From contig BFEA01000660.1 in the NCBI GenBank assembly GCA_003427395.1, forward strand, positions 140,371-172,552: DNA of 32,182 nt. Direction: 5' to 3'. Source of the DNA: Chara braunii. Its lineage: Eukaryota > Streptophyta > Charophyceae > Charales > Characeae. Of the stretch, positions 19,893 through 31,351 are shown one piece after another. The notes beneath the pieces were generated by a model. It was not told where the DNA came from. It did not search any database and saw only the letters and a program-made list of their open reading frames with translations. The position numbers and the translations under genes were made by a program. Numbering within the stretch: position 1 is the first letter of the stretch; each line of letters opens with the position of its first letter.

Positions 19893-20474
19893 GCAGCGTT
19901 CACAATCCCCACCCTCGACGACGACAGAGCCCTGACAAAGAGCATCAGGGACAATGTCTAAGCGGAGACCCCGCTGGGGGTGTACGGGGTCCCACCACGA
20001 GAGCAAACAACCGAAGGGAAGACGCTGGAGAAACCGATCTTCACCCCCTTCGACCCCATCCTGGTCAAGCTCGATGAGAGGGCAAAACTCAGCGAAGGCC
20101 TGACCTCGAGGGCATGGGACACAATCACAATGCTGCCGTACAACGTGCTGAACGGGAGGTTCAACACGACCGACATCATTGCAGATTCGCTGGCTGACAT
20201 CATCAGGACCCGCCTATTGACCTCCAAGACCTCGCTGCAGGACGAGGCAACCCCCATCGACGTGGATTTGGGAAGGGAAGACTCCGACATGGAGGATGAG
20301 GGGGAAGTAGAGAAGGAAGTGGACAACAAGATCTCCCCAGGGGGAGACGACGTTGGGCCTCCAACGAAGTCGGAGAACAGCGCCGGTGAGTACGGTCTGA
20401 GCTCCTCAACAGTAAGCGAGGACAGCAGGGACTCCAACACCGACAACAGCAAGACCCAGGCAACTGTGGACTGA
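19863..20474 (+). pseudogene. LINE family II ORF1 remnant
   Basis: One frame of about 203 codons with a single stop at 19959-19961. It reads KFNEWQV...FTIPTLDDDRALTK..., then, after the stop, a segment with FTPFDPILVKLDERAKL and a long acidic, Ser/Asp/Glu-rich C-terminus (20230-20470). No zinc knuckle or RRM-like core is visible, so it is probably the C-terminal part of ORF1, or a different type of first ORF. The assignment rests mainly on its place just before ORF2 on the same strand. The beginning of the protein is not identifiable. Confidence 0.5.
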
Positions 20475-20480
20475 ATCAAC

Positions 20481-20601
20481 TTTTTTTTTTTTTTTTTTTT
20501 GTTACCATAGTAGAAATACAACTCCACCCCACAAATTAACGAAAACACAGCACCAAGGACCAAAGAAGAACAGGAAAAAAAAAAAAAAAAAAAAAAAAAA
20601 A
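20481..20601. other. ORF1-ORF2 spacer bounded by T20 and A27
   Basis: T20 at 20481-20500 and A27 at 20575-20601 enclose 74 bp of ordinary sequence between the ORF1 stop and the ORF2 start. The two tracts could pair into a long A-T stem in DNA or RNA. Whether this belongs to the LINE or is an inserted, tailed fragment is unclear. Confidence 0.6.
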
Positions 20602-20613
20602 CAGTAAGTAGCA

Positions 20614-23600
20614 ATGCAGAGATACACAACAATTAGGAACGGGCAGGTCAGCCCACCCAGAATAAACTGGCATACTAAAGGGCTCCAGATAATTAGCTGG
20701 AACGTCAACGGCCTCGGGAACATCCTGGCTGACGAAGACAAACTTAAAGATATCCGAACAGGTCTGGTGGGGAAGGACATCCCCAAACCCGACCTCATAC
20801 TCCTCCAAGAGACCCATTTATCCAACCTGAACAGACACCCAAAGATTAAGCAGAGGATGGAGAGATCGTTAGGAGGATGTGCAGTCGCACTATGGTTCAA
20901 CAGAGACGGGCACAACAATAGAGGAACAACGATATTGATCCCAAAAACGTCCAAAATCCTGACCGAAGGGCAGATCCTAAACAGCGAGGGGGATATGGAG
21001 GAAGAGAGATTGTCGTGGTTGGACATCAAGTGGCAAGGCGAGGATCTGCGAATTCTCAACCTTTACGCACCAAACACGGAACCCGACAGACTGATTTTCT
21101 TCGAGAACATCAAATCCCTCATCCCCAACCCACGGCCAGTAATCATCGCAGGGGACTGGAACACAACCCTGGACCCAAACCTGGACCGGATCTCAAGAAC
21201 GATACTAATGGGACCCACAAGAGCGGGCACCCGGATTCGAAACCTGATGACTGAATTCGAACTCTGCGACCCCCTCAGGTCACTGCACCTGGACAAGAAA
21301 ACATTTTCCCAAATAAGGAGGAACCAAGACAACCAGACTTCACTGTCCAGGATTGATTACTTCCTTATATCCGAGAGCCTACTCGAAACAGTCAAAGAGA
21401 CCGAAATCCTCCCATCAGCAGCCTTCAAAGGGCTGGATCATAAACCCATCCAGATGCTGCTCAACTTCAACGTACCAGTTCAAACAGGCCAAGGCTTCTT
21501 CAAGCTAAACAACTCATTATTAAAAACCGAAAGAATGACGGTGTCGAGCGCATCGGCCCCCGCGCGAGCGAGGGCCCTCCCGGCCGCGTCACGCAGGAGA
21601 AACTTAGTCTTTCAACTTTTTAGAGACAACTTAGGGACAACACGGTAACCCGTGTCGACCCCTCGCCGCTCCGGCCGAGTGCGCCAGTTGTACATCCCAC
21701 GGTCCCCTACGACAGGATAGGTCTTTGCGGGGCACAACTTACCGTCCCTAAGGGGCTGTCACCACCCTTAGGGGCGTATCCCTACCGAGCTACCGACCCA
21801 CATCCGAAAGCTTTTATAATGCAATTGTAGAGGTAAGGCGACCGCGAGGGCGTTTGCTCGTGCGGGGGCCGATGCGCTCGACAACGACGACGGTCCAAAA
21901 AAACTGGGCCATCAATAAACAACGAGAATCAAGGAGGACATACAACCACCATTGGTTTATTGACAGCTACACAAAATTAACACGGACAGTCTCAACGGAA
22001 TCAAGAGATATTGCTAGAGACCGAAAAAGAAGAAGGGAAGAACTCCAATTCGCGATGGTCGTCGCAGAAGAAAATCTAGTGGAGGATCCAACCAGCAGTT
22101 TCTACCAAGAACTACTGGAGGAGATGGGAACTTAGAGGTCTACAAATACGTGCGAGGATGACAGACTATTCTCTTAACGAGTTTATGACAAAATTCTTTT
22201 TCTCCAAAATAAAGGCGAATGCTAGGAACAACATGATAGAGGCACTCAAAGACCCTTCGGGCGCAGGAAACACAAAAACTACAGGCCCTGAGATGGTAGG
22301 GATAGCCAGATCCTTTTATGCAGATCTTTACAAATCCAAGACCCCCTCACCCCCGACAACAGCGAACCTAGCAACCCGCCTACTGATGTTATCGTACCTC
22401 GACAGAACCATCTCGTCTAGCCAGGCGAAAGGCATGGAGGAACCACTGACCCTGACCGAACTACACACAACCTTGAACCGGATGGGAAATGACAAAGCCC
22501 CGGGCATCAACGACCTCTCTAAGAAATTCTGGAGCTGCTTCTGGCTGACCTTGGGAGAGGACCTACTCGATTTTTTCAACGAGAGCATGCGCAAAGGAGG
22601 CCTAGGAAAGGAACTGAGCACCAGCGTGGTTTCACTGCTGTACAAGAAGGGTGACAAAAAAGACCTGAAAAACTACAGACCTATCTCCCTACTAACCACG
22701 CCGTACAAAATTCTAACGAAGACGCTAGCGATCAGAATCACAAAACTAACGAACAACTGCTTTCACATCGATCAAGCAGGCTTCATCCCAGGTTGTTACA
22801 TATTGGACAACGTGATGACTCTGAATGAGGCAGCAAAAAAGATTACGGAGAAACGAATGAAGGCAGCAATCCTGTTCTTCGACTTCGAGAAGGCCTACGG
22901 CCAAGTGAACTGGGATTTTATCCATGCATGCATGGAAAAAATGGGAGTAGGCCCGAACTTCAGAAATTGGGTAAGAATCATGTACGCAGACGCAACAGGA
23001 AGAGTCCAGGACAATAGAATCCTATCAGAAACCTACCCAATCTCACGATCAGTCAGACAAGGTGACCCACTGACCCCCCCCATCTTTCTCTTCATAATGG
23101 AAGCCATAGCCTCATTTCTCCGCAAAGACCCATCCATTGACCGCCTCACAGAACGGAACTTCAACCCCTTACACGACTTCGCCCTACCCACTACACTCAT
23201 GTTCGCTGATGACCTTACGGTACTCATTAGAGCAAACAACAGCTCCTTCCAATCACTGGGAAGGGCAATGGAAGCATTTAGACTCGCATCAGAAATGAGA
23301 GTCAATTGGAATAAAACCGAAGGATGGTGGCTAGCAGACGGCACCCCTCCCCAACCCCCGGACACAACCACACCCATGACCTTGACCACGGGAGAGCAAG
23401 CACTACGATTCCTGGGCATCATGATCAACAAAGGAGTGTGGCCGGGAATGGGTCAGAACCTAGTACCAAGAGCAATCACTCGCCTGGCCCAGTGCAAAAA
23501 TGCCCAGGCCTCACTAATCGGATACCACTACTGATCAACACAATGATCTTCTCCACACTGTGGTATATGACATCAATATGGTCCCCCCCCAACGACGACC

Positions 23601-25393
23601 TCAAGGAGCTCAAGAACAGGGTAAGGTGCTACCTGTGGACAGGTGACCCCAACAGGACCACCTGCATCAACAGGGTCACATGGAACCACATCACTAGGAA
23701 GCCACAGGAAGGGGGCCTCGGGATAATTGACCCAAAACAGGAATCCATAGCACTGCAGATGAAATGGATAATCAAGATTCTCACCAGACAGTTCCTCCCG
23801 TGGACCCAAATGGTGTTGGACAGCATCAGAAACCTAGTTCCCATCATCTCCCCTCGAAACATGAACGACCTGTTCTGGCTTATGGCAAAGGACTGGACAA
23901 TCAAGTCCGACAGACCACGCAGAAGAAACCCCGCACAACACAATCGTGCACAGCTCAACACATACCCAACTCATGCAGGCAGTAAATATTGGAGCCCCAC
24001 CATCAAGCCCTAGCGCAAAATGATGTCGAGCAAACACGGGGCACCAGGAAACAGAGAAGAAGTCCTGAAACAACCGCTTTTCTGCAATCCCTGGACCACT
24101 GACCCCATCAGTACAACCTGGACCCTACTCTCTCGAGACCGCAGATGGTTATCATGGGTAGAAAAAGGAGTATGGCAGGTCAAGCACATCAGGGTAGAAG
24201 ACCAAGGACGGTGGGCTACGGATCAGGAGCTACGAACCACACTAAAAGGCTGTCACGCCCTCTCCGATAACTTAACACTAATCCAAAATAGCATCCCAAC
24301 ACAATGGCTCCCCCTCCTAAGTGAGGATTTATCGTGGAAATCCGGGGACTGGGGCATACTAGTCTCCCAAGCCCAGCCTACCAGGGCATACAGATTCGTC
24401 GCTAGAACAGACCCACCCGACTACCTATCCAAGTTCTATTCCTACCCGTTAGTGAAACACAACACAAATGAAATGGAAGTTCAGAACAACGACCCCCAGA
24501 GCGAGAGGCTAGAGACTTTCCGACTGAGAAAAATGAGGGTATCAAAGTCCAAACCCTGGAAAATCTTCCGACCGGATCTCTGCATCTCAGAGCTAGAATT
24601 CGACCCGAAAGAATGGATATGGAAACAGGAAAACTCAGGGAGGACGAGAACTATAGCAGAATACGATGTCAAATTCGGCTATGATCTAGGCTTACAGACC
24701 ACAGACCCAAACCCCAGACTCAGAAGCAAATGGAGGGATATACTGAATCTGGATCCCTCGACCCCCATAACCATCCCGTGGACTAAATTCCTAACCATTA
24801 GACCGGCTAGGATTCGAAGCATGCAATGGCTCTTAGCACACGCCTCTCTGCCAACCAATCAGTGGCTCCACAAGAGAAGAAAACACACAGACCCCGACAG
24901 CACTGAGATATGCAGATTGTGCACAGACAGCGCTGTGGAGGACACACTCCACTGCCTCTTATACTGCACGGAAGCAACGTGGATCTGGAACAAAGTGCGC
25001 GTCCTATGGACCTCTCTCTTCTCTTCACCCCCCTCGGCCATAACCCCCCTGAACATCCTGCTTCTATCTAACGACACTAACAATCTCAAAGGCGGCAAGG
25101 AAGTGTGGTTCCACCTACTCAGAAAGCTGGCTCTATGGGTAATATGGAAAAGGAGGTGCTCCAAGACGATCGAAGGAACCGAAGTGCCAAGAGAAGAAAT
25201 GTGGGCTCTACTGCTGAGAATGGCAGAAACAGAGATTCGATCCAGATGGCGAGAAGTGAGCATGAAGACGAAAGGCAGACCAGAAAGAACAACCACCAAG
25301 AGACGCAAATTTACAAGAGACTGGCTTCTACAAGGAAAGATCGCTACTGTGATGGACAACAGAATGGTGTGGAAGAAGTGGCACAGCACATGA
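20614..25393 (+). pseudogene. LINE family II ORF2: endonuclease, reverse transcriptase, zf-RVT
   Basis: Best-preserved ORF2 in the window. The start at 20614 lies about 70 bp before the endonuclease motif SWNVNGLG. Motifs are: SWNVNGLG (20696), LLQETHL (20799), LYAPN (21061), IIAGDWN (21143), SRIDYFLIS (21347-21373) and GLDHKP (21431). A 342-bp element then splits the gene (21542-21883). RT motifs follow: KAPGINDLSKKFW (22494-22530), NYRPISLL (22672), FFDFEKAYGQVNW (about 22876-22914), RQGDPLTPPIF (about 23055) and MFADDLTVL (about 23200-23226). The zf-RVT region has LPTNQWLHKR and CRLC...DTLHCLLYC (24849-24968). Breaks are a stop and frame change near 22133, a frame change near 23500 and a TAG at 24011. 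The catalytic Asp residues of the RT are kept. Confidence 0.85.
21542..21883. mobile_element. 342-bp TG...CA inverted-repeat element inserted in ORF2
   Basis: The first 22 bases (TGTCGAGCGCATCGGCCCCC then GC) are exactly complementary to the last 22 (21862-21883). The pairing continues imperfectly to about 42 bp (37 of 42). It is flanked by ATGACGG on the left and ACGACGG (after an extra ACG) on the right, an imperfect 7-bp duplication. On both sides ORF2 coding sequence continues in a KTERMTV / TVQKNWA pattern, so the insert is foreign. The interior is rich in short stems: CCCTAAGGG/CCCTTAGGG (21747-21776 region) and ACACGG/CCGTGT (21640-21655). No ORF, tRNA or rRNA match was recognised. A MITE (Mutator- or hAT-like duplication length) is the best guess. 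Confidence 0.75.
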
Positions 25394-25440
25394 ACAAGGA
25401 TCCAAGAAGGAGCAAACTGAGATTATAATCTCAACAGTCT

Positions 25441-25696
25441 AGACATCTCTCCCCATTTCTTGTTTTACAAGTACTATCTGGCAGAGACAATGTAGACTCT
25501 GAGAGGAAATGAGGTAGGGCAAGCTGACAGTCAATCCTCCTCATAGGGAGCAATCAATGCTGGTCAGGGTTCCTTCGNCCAGACGGAAGGAAGTGTGTGG
25601 GTGTTCACCATTTTTTTCGAGAATGGCCCTTGCGATATCCCTCTATCTTGGCAGTGGTAGGAGAACCGCCAAAATTGAGGGCTTACCTGTCGGGCT
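25441..25696. other. Unassigned DNA after LINE family II
   Basis: No gene seen. Contains one ambiguous base at 25577 and the word GCAATCAATGCTGG (about 25549), which recurs near 31359 beside another module copy. Confidence 0.45.
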
Positions 25697-25749
25697 GCTC
25701 CATCTATTGGTGGGGAGCGGCACCTGCTGGAAACCGGGTCCAGCGTCCC
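25697..25749 (-). repeat. Two-hairpin 3' module, copy B
   Basis: The minus strand reads GGGACGCTGGACCCGGTTTC then CAGCAGGTGCCGCTCCCC and ends GATGGAGC. It has both stems intact, with the first one (CTGGA CCCGGTT TCCAG) perfect. No A-tail and no LINE coding sequence adjoin it. Confidence 0.8.
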
Positions 25750-25807
25750 ATTAATACATCATGTGGCACTGAGATTGATGTTTGATGTTTGATGTTTCCT
25801 GGGGCTG

Positions 25808-26243
25808 GGGATATTAATCACTCATCCTGGGGCTCCTTCATCCCATGGAGCTGCTAGCGTCACCCTACCCTTCTCAGGAGCACCCCTTATCTATTAACCC
25901 AGCCCTATTCCAGCAGCCCCCCTGTATGGTTGTTGTTGTGACTGTCCCTGCAAACTCTTTTCATCCCATTGCCCTTTAGATTCAACAAAGGCAAAGCATT
26001 CGTATACCAGGGTCCGCTGTGGATATTACTCACTCATCTTGGGGTTCTGTCATCCCATGGGACTGCAAGCATCTCCCTCCCCTCTTCAAGAGCACCCCGT
26101 ATCCATTAACCCGGCCCCATCCCAACAGCCCCCCTATATGGTTATTGTCATGTCCGTCTCCGCACAATCTTTACGTCCCATTCCCTTTTACATTTGACAC
26201 CTTTACATTCAACAGAGGCCGAGCCTTCGTATACCTAGGCCCA
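25808..26243. repeat. Diverged tandem duplication, about 210 bp x 2
   Basis: Unit 1 begins GGGGATATTAATCACTCATC (25808) and unit 2 GTGGATATTACTCACTCATC (26017). Similarity runs through ATCCCATGG, GAGCACCCC, CAGCCCCCCT and CTTCGTATACC-type words to the end of the second unit, which has a small extra segment near 26192. Translations of the two units are similar, but unit 1 has stops. I do not recognise the product; it may be a satellite monomer pair or a duplicated pseudo-exon. Confidence 0.75.
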
Positions 26244-26670
26244 CATCACATCCTCCGGAATCAGCCTAGTTCACTGCTACCCCATCATCTTTGCCCAGGG
26301 GACATGCACGCCAACACACCGGCTGATCACAAGAGGTCCATCAACATTGTCCCCAGGAGCCTTTCTGTTATTGCCCTTCCATTATGTTGTCCAGGCTCCG
26401 TGAGCCGTGTGCTTTGGCTTCCAATCTCCTAGCCTTGTATCATGTTCTGTTCGTCGATCCCTCCCGCATCTGGCTCTTGCAAGAGCATACCTTGCATGTC
26501 TTCCCATCCGCATCAGCAACTGTTGCTCATCTTGAGGGCAGTCGGGAGGTGGTGGGGGAGGGGATGTGGTGCGAGGAGGGGTTTCAATTGGGAGGGCCAG
26601 GGGAGGGGTGGAGGGGTGGAGGGGTAGGGCGGGAGAGGGAGGGGGGGGCAGAGGGTGCATGCCCTGGCTA
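26244..26670. other. Unassigned DNA with a G-rich stretch, possibly LINE 3' UTR
   Basis: Includes a purine/G-rich run at 26535-26660. It lies just past the ORF2 stop of the minus-strand LINE that follows, so part may be its 3' UTR. No A-tail was seen. Confidence 0.45.
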
Positions 26671-29600
26671 TCAGTCTTGAGGCAGAGCAGGAGCCGGTGG
26701 TTTTTCAGTCACCAGTACAAAATTGGTTTGGCGGTAGGGGACGATGAAACAGTCGAAGGGCCTCCTGTGCCAGGCGGGTTTGGAAGCCCTCCATGGTTTC
26801 CATTGGATATGTAGGTTGGTGTCTAATCCCGAGAAGAGTGCATGAGGATCCTGCCACAGTTGGCGGTAATTGTCGCGGATGGTTATCTTAAGCACCGGAT
26901 CCTTTTCGTTGCGGTGGTCCCTTTTGAAGCTTTTAAAGGACTCTTGCGTTTTAGTCCTAATGGTCTCTTCTACTGCGCGTTGCGCCTGTTGCAACCCAAA
27001 TTGATGATCTTTCCTCTCGAAAGAGCATCTAGCTATCCATGCTAGCATCAGGATTTGCAATCCCATATAGGAGAAAAGATTGGTAGCGAATGGCGACCAT
27101 TGTGCCAGCAGGTGTTGGTTCTTGCCACCATCGGACAGGCCAGGAGGCAGTGTTCTAATGTGGCCCGGGCCGGTGGTGAAACTCTGCCACAATAGGAGCA
27201 AATGAGAGAAAACAACCCTTTCTGTTCCAAGTCCGTTCTTGAGACCAACCAGTCAGGAGTGGGCAGGCATCGATGAATGATTTGCCATTGAAGGGCCCTA
27301 AGATTTGTGGGCATAATTTTTGAGTACTTGTGCCAGGGCAGATCGTTCACGAGCTCTGGGTCCAGCGGCGAGTCTCGCGCCCATCTTTGGGTTATGGGGT
27401 GGTTGATTGAAACAGTCGGGCGGGCGACTCTATATCCTCCTTTGACTGTATATTCCCATACGGTCATGGGATTTGTCCCAGACCATTCCCACTCGTCTAG
27501 ATCAAAAGGAAGCCTGGCCAGTGGAGTGGAGGGGTTGTATGCAAATAGTCCGTTTTGTTGGTCACCCACTAATCTAATTAGCATCAACCCACCCCATCCT
27601 TTTGTCACATCCATATCTTCGGCCCTTATCAGTTTGGAGAACATGGCCCCTGGGGACTGAGGTTTGTAGGCATACAACGAGCAAATCCTAGATTCATTAT
27701 TATGGACCCGATATATCAGGGGCGGATGAGGGAGGTCGCTGTATTTCACCACCCAGTCTTCAGTTTGAACTGCGGGACCTGTAAGGAGGGCCAGACGCCA
27801 CGCAAGGGGAAGGGCTTCTCTGAATTGGAGCGCCTTCTCCTCCACATTGTGCACATGCTTCAATTTCAGTTGAAGCTGTTCCACTGATGCGTAGTCCTCC
27901 GTTATAGGATTCCATAAGTCGCCAACTGTGTAAATCCCTTTCTTTACCCAGTTGAGCCAATGCGAGTTGGTTGTGATCTTAAAGGGATTGTCTGCTTCGT
28001 CAAGGATATGAGGGTTCCCAAACAGGGGCTGCCTCCAAATACTGTGCCACCTATGGGGAGGTTGTTTTTGTCGTGGGCCCCGCTGTCTCCATAGTTTAAG
28101 CATGCTGGGCCATAGGGGGTCCATGATTATCTCTTGTTTTGTTGCTTGAGCCACGCTGCGCGCTTCCCGTTGTTGTGGGGGGGAGGGGATTGTCCAATGG
28201 TCATTCGTTAACCACTAGAAGCGATGTATCCGTGCCGGCGTTGTTGTTTCCGGTGCCAAGTTGGTTATTTGTAAGCAGGCTAGCGGAGCCCACGGGATAT
28301 CATTGCCCAACAACAGCCTCACAAGGACTTTAAAAATCATGGCGTCGCTTTCATATTCGGGGTCCAATATTCCCGACCCTCTTTTAGTCCTGGGTTGTGT
28401 GAGGACGTCCCAACTCACTCTACTCAGACAACCATGGTCCTCAAATTTATTTTTCCAGAAGTAGGTCGTCAGTGCCCGTTTAAGCCTTTTGTATTGTTGT
28501 GGCTTCAGTGGCCACACCGCAAGTTTGTACCATATGGATGCCAGAATGACGTTGTTAATTGCCAGAGCCCGACCTACAAGGGAGGTGTGTAGTCCTTCCC
28601 ACTTGGCGAGTTTGTCAACTGCCATGTCCACTAACACATCTCCATGGTCCGATGGGGGCCCCAGTGCTGTTAGTTTTACTCCCAGGATCCTAATGGCTTC
28701 TTCTTTGCGAGCCCATGCAACACTTGGCTCTGAGGGGGGGGGTTCATCTAATGGGTGGAGCCACCATCCTTCAGTCTTTGAGCCCCAGTTAACCTTCATG
28801 TCCGCGGCTAGTAAGAATAGGTGTATAACTTGTGTGAGGGCCTTGAGACTATTCGGATTAGCTCGTATGAGGACAGTGAGGTCATCCGCAAACAGTGATG
28901 TTACTGGAATCAAGTGTTGGGGAAGGTCCGGGATGGGCACTTTGCTAATTTGGGGGTGAGCCCTGATCAGAGTCGCGAGCGCCTCCATTACTATAAAAAA
29001 CAGTAGTGGGGCAATGGGATCACCTTGTCTCACTGACCGTTGAAGTTGTATGGGCGGCGAGAGGTGGTCATTGAGCATGATATTCATTGAGGCAGACTTG
29101 TGTAGGAGACGCACCTAGTGGCGGAAGGCCGGGCCAAAGTTCATCGTGGCTAAACACATGTCCAAGAAGTCCCAATCAACATGATCATACCCTTTTTCAA
29201 AGTCTATAAATAAGATTGCAACTTCTACCTTGCGCTTACGCACATATTTAATGGTCTCATTAACCAGCAGGATGTTGTCTTGAATATTACGATTGGGCAT
29301 AAACCCCGTCTGGTCTGGGTGTATGATCATATTCATAAGCGGCAACAGCCGGTTAGTCAGTGCCTTGGCCACCATCTTGTAGGGGACAGGGAGGAGGGTG
29401 ATTGGTCTATAGTTCCTGACGTCCTCCTTGTCCCCCTTTTTATAAGGAAGTGTGGTCACTCCTTGCCCAATCATTCCCCCGAAAGATCCTTCCTTTTGCA
29501 CAGCCCATGATATATTCCATGAGGTCATTTTTGATAAGGTCCCAGAATTTCATCCAGAATTCTTTGGGGAGTGAGTCAATACCCGAAGTCTTGTCGTCCT

Positions 29601-30480
29601 CCATGCCTCGCAAGGCATCCCATACCTCTTGACAGGTGAGTTGTCGTTCTAATTGCTCTTTTTGTTCAATTGTGAGGCGAGAGTGGACAGCTTGCAACAA
29701 ATTCTCTCTAGCATGTCGGACATCCTCCGCGTGTTTATTGGGTGTTTGGGATGTGAATAGATGTGTGTAGTATCTGGCCGCATAATCTGCAATGGTATTA
29801 GAGGCCACCGGCGCTGTCGCATCCAGCGGATGTCTGAGTCTAGGGACTGTGTTGGCCCGCAATCTAGCCTTTGCCTTCGCAAAAAAGGATTTTGCCATTG
29901 TTCCCTCTGCATGTTCTCGACTAATTCTGACCTGTATTCTCCAGGCCTTTGATTGTTGCTCTATGTATGCCTGGAGATGGTCACGGGCTTCCTGTAGCCT
30001 TTCAAAGGAAGGGCAGTGGAGAGGGTTATCCATGAGTTTGTCGTCCCATTCGTCGAGGTCAGTCATGAGTTTATCCAATATTGCTTTGCGGTCCCTGGCA
30101 TGTTGGATGGAGAACTTCTTAGCTCTTTCCCTCAGCTGTGCCATCCCTTCATTAAACCATGTTACTCTATCTCCTTCTTGCGGCTTCTGAGTTTGCCAAT
30201 AGATCCAGAATGAGTTCACTAAGTCTTCAAATTTTGACAGCGGGAGCAAGGAAACATTAAACTTGTAGTATCCCGGGCCCCTTCGGATATGAGTGTGGCA
30301 AGACAGACCTAGTGTTATCATTCTATGATCGAAGGATCTACATGGGCTAATAGTGGTTATTTCCGCAGTGGTAGTGAGTCCCGTGAGGTCTTTGGATACC
30401 AACGTCAAGTCAATGCGGGAGTTGGCCATCACCTGTTCTCCTCTAGAGGACAGACAGGTGCATGTAGTTCATTCTTGACT
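26671..30480 (-). pseudogene. LINE type III ORF2: endonuclease end, reverse transcriptase, zf-RVT
   Basis: Starting inside the endonuclease, it has NSRIDLTLVS (about 30425-30395) and SFDHRM (about 30340). A long linker (30200-29800) leads to KTSGIDSLPKEFW (about 29600), NYRPITLL (about 29418-29395), motif A FIDFEKGYDHVDW (about 29210-29172), motif B RQGDPIAPLLF (about 29030-29000) and the catalytic box LFADDLTVL (about 28895-28870), followed by WWLHP (about 28770-28755). zf-RVT appears as HRCLPTPDWLVSR and CSYCGR...LEHCLLAC (27280-27130). Breaks are a frame change near 29450-29520, stops at 29115 and near 28215, and a frame change near 27050. Catalytic Asp residues remain. Confidence 0.85.
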
Positions 30481-30490
30481 TGCCGGTGGA
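26671..30490 (-). mobile_element. L1-like LINE, third type, 5'-truncated
   Basis: Minus-strand LINE missing ORF1 and most of the endonuclease. ORF2 sequence begins within the endonuclease near 30480 and runs to a stop near 26671. Its RT is clearly related to family I (shared LQRSVRQGDP and HRCLPT.DWL) but diverged, so it is a separate family of the same clade. The downstream border is undefined because no A-tail is present. Confidence 0.8.
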
Positions 30491-30506
30491 AAGGAACCGG
30501 ACTGAC

Positions 30507-30530
30507 GCTCCCCAGAATGGATATGGAGCC
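30507..30530 (+). repeat. Possible diverged module copy F before an A-tract
   Basis: GCTCCCCA...ATGGAGCC keeps the outer arms of the second hairpin but has a changed loop. It lies 25 bp before an A24 tract (30556-30579), the same arrangement as at the 3' end of LINE copy 3. The match is short and may be chance. Confidence 0.3.
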
Positions 30531-30555
30531 AGGGCCATAAGGACCTGATTTCAGT

Positions 30556-31080
30556 AAAAAAAAAAAAAAAAAAAAAAAAGAAAGAAAAAAAGAAATGTCA
30601 AGGAATTTTCTTCTTTTCCTTCAATCTTCTGTGTATTCCTCCAATGGTAAACCGCCAGTACACATCCCCAGCCTCGCAGAAAATGAACTTGTCAAAAAAA
30701 AAAAAAAAAACTTCTCCCCACCACCACAGTTTTCAGGGCCAGGTCGCCGTTGATAAATTTCACCAATGGCCTTCGTTGCATTTCCGACCTCCGAAAGTCG
30801 CGGTGAGAGGCCCACGGCTGATGTATGGCCCAAGGCCGATGTACGTCCAAAAGGACAAATGCATTTTCGTCTTTCTAACGCCCCCNCCCCCCNCCCCCCC
30901 CCCCCCCTTGTTTTTTGTAACCAAAGTCCTCCCCCCCCTTCCCTCCCCTGTTTTTTTTAACCAAAGTCAATATTTTAATACAATGAATGGAAAGACGAGG
31001 GTGGGGACCTCACAACTCAACCTGGAATTAGTGGGACCATTTTTGTGTGTGTGTGTTAGTGGTACCTATGGAAAGACATC
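30556..31080. other. A-tracts and C-tracts, no gene seen
   Basis: A24 (30556-30579), A17 (30694-30710), a C-rich run with two ambiguous bases (30884-30907), and two CCAAAGTC... direct repeats (30922 and 30962) after T-runs. None of the small ORFs has a recognisable motif. The A-tracts may be tails of retroposed fragments. Confidence 0.5.
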
Positions 31081-31088
31081 TTAATCCC

Positions 31089-31351
31089 AGGGCATATACT
31101 CGCACATGGACTTTCTGGAAAGAATCTGTCCCTTATTGCAGTCAGATGCATATGGCAACAGTACTAAGTGCATGTGCTTACCCCCTTGGGGTTCTACCAA
31201 GGAGGAGGATGCAGTAAGGGTATAATTACACTGACACTGGGACTTTTCCTGGATGTATCTGAAGACATGTATGGTCAGATTCAGACGATAGTGCGCCCAG
31301 TGTGAATATGCCCTTTTTTTTTTTTTTTTTTTTTTTGTGTGAGTATGCCCT
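31089..31351. mobile_element. Inverted-repeat element 1 of a related pair
   Basis: The left end AGGGCATATACTCGCAC is complementary to GTGTGAGTATGCCCT at 31337-31351 with one small gap. A second right end, GTGTGAATATGCCCT (31300-31314), lies just before a T23 tract, so the right end seems duplicated around the T-run. It shares a roughly 42-bp internal segment (31242-31284) with the element at 31469-31744. No clear target-site duplication. Confidence 0.5.

Larger units (their letters stand above)
19807..25440 (+). mobile_element. L1-like LINE, family II
   Basis: Plus-strand LINE with an ORF1 remnant (19863-20474), a spacer framed by a T-tract and an A-tract, and ORF2 (20614-25393) with endonuclease, RT and zf-RVT domains. 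Its ORF1 does not resemble family I and its ORF2 is only distantly similar. ORF2 is split by a 342-bp inverted-repeat element. There is no A-tail at the right end, so the 3' border is approximate. Compared with family I copies it is less decayed: its RT core is read in a single 458-codon frame. Confidence 0.8.

Noticed and set aside
21542-21883. rRNA or group I intron fragment
   Set aside because: Stems and GC content suggested it, but I recognise no conserved rRNA or intron core, and the long inverted ends plus flank duplication fit a transposable element.
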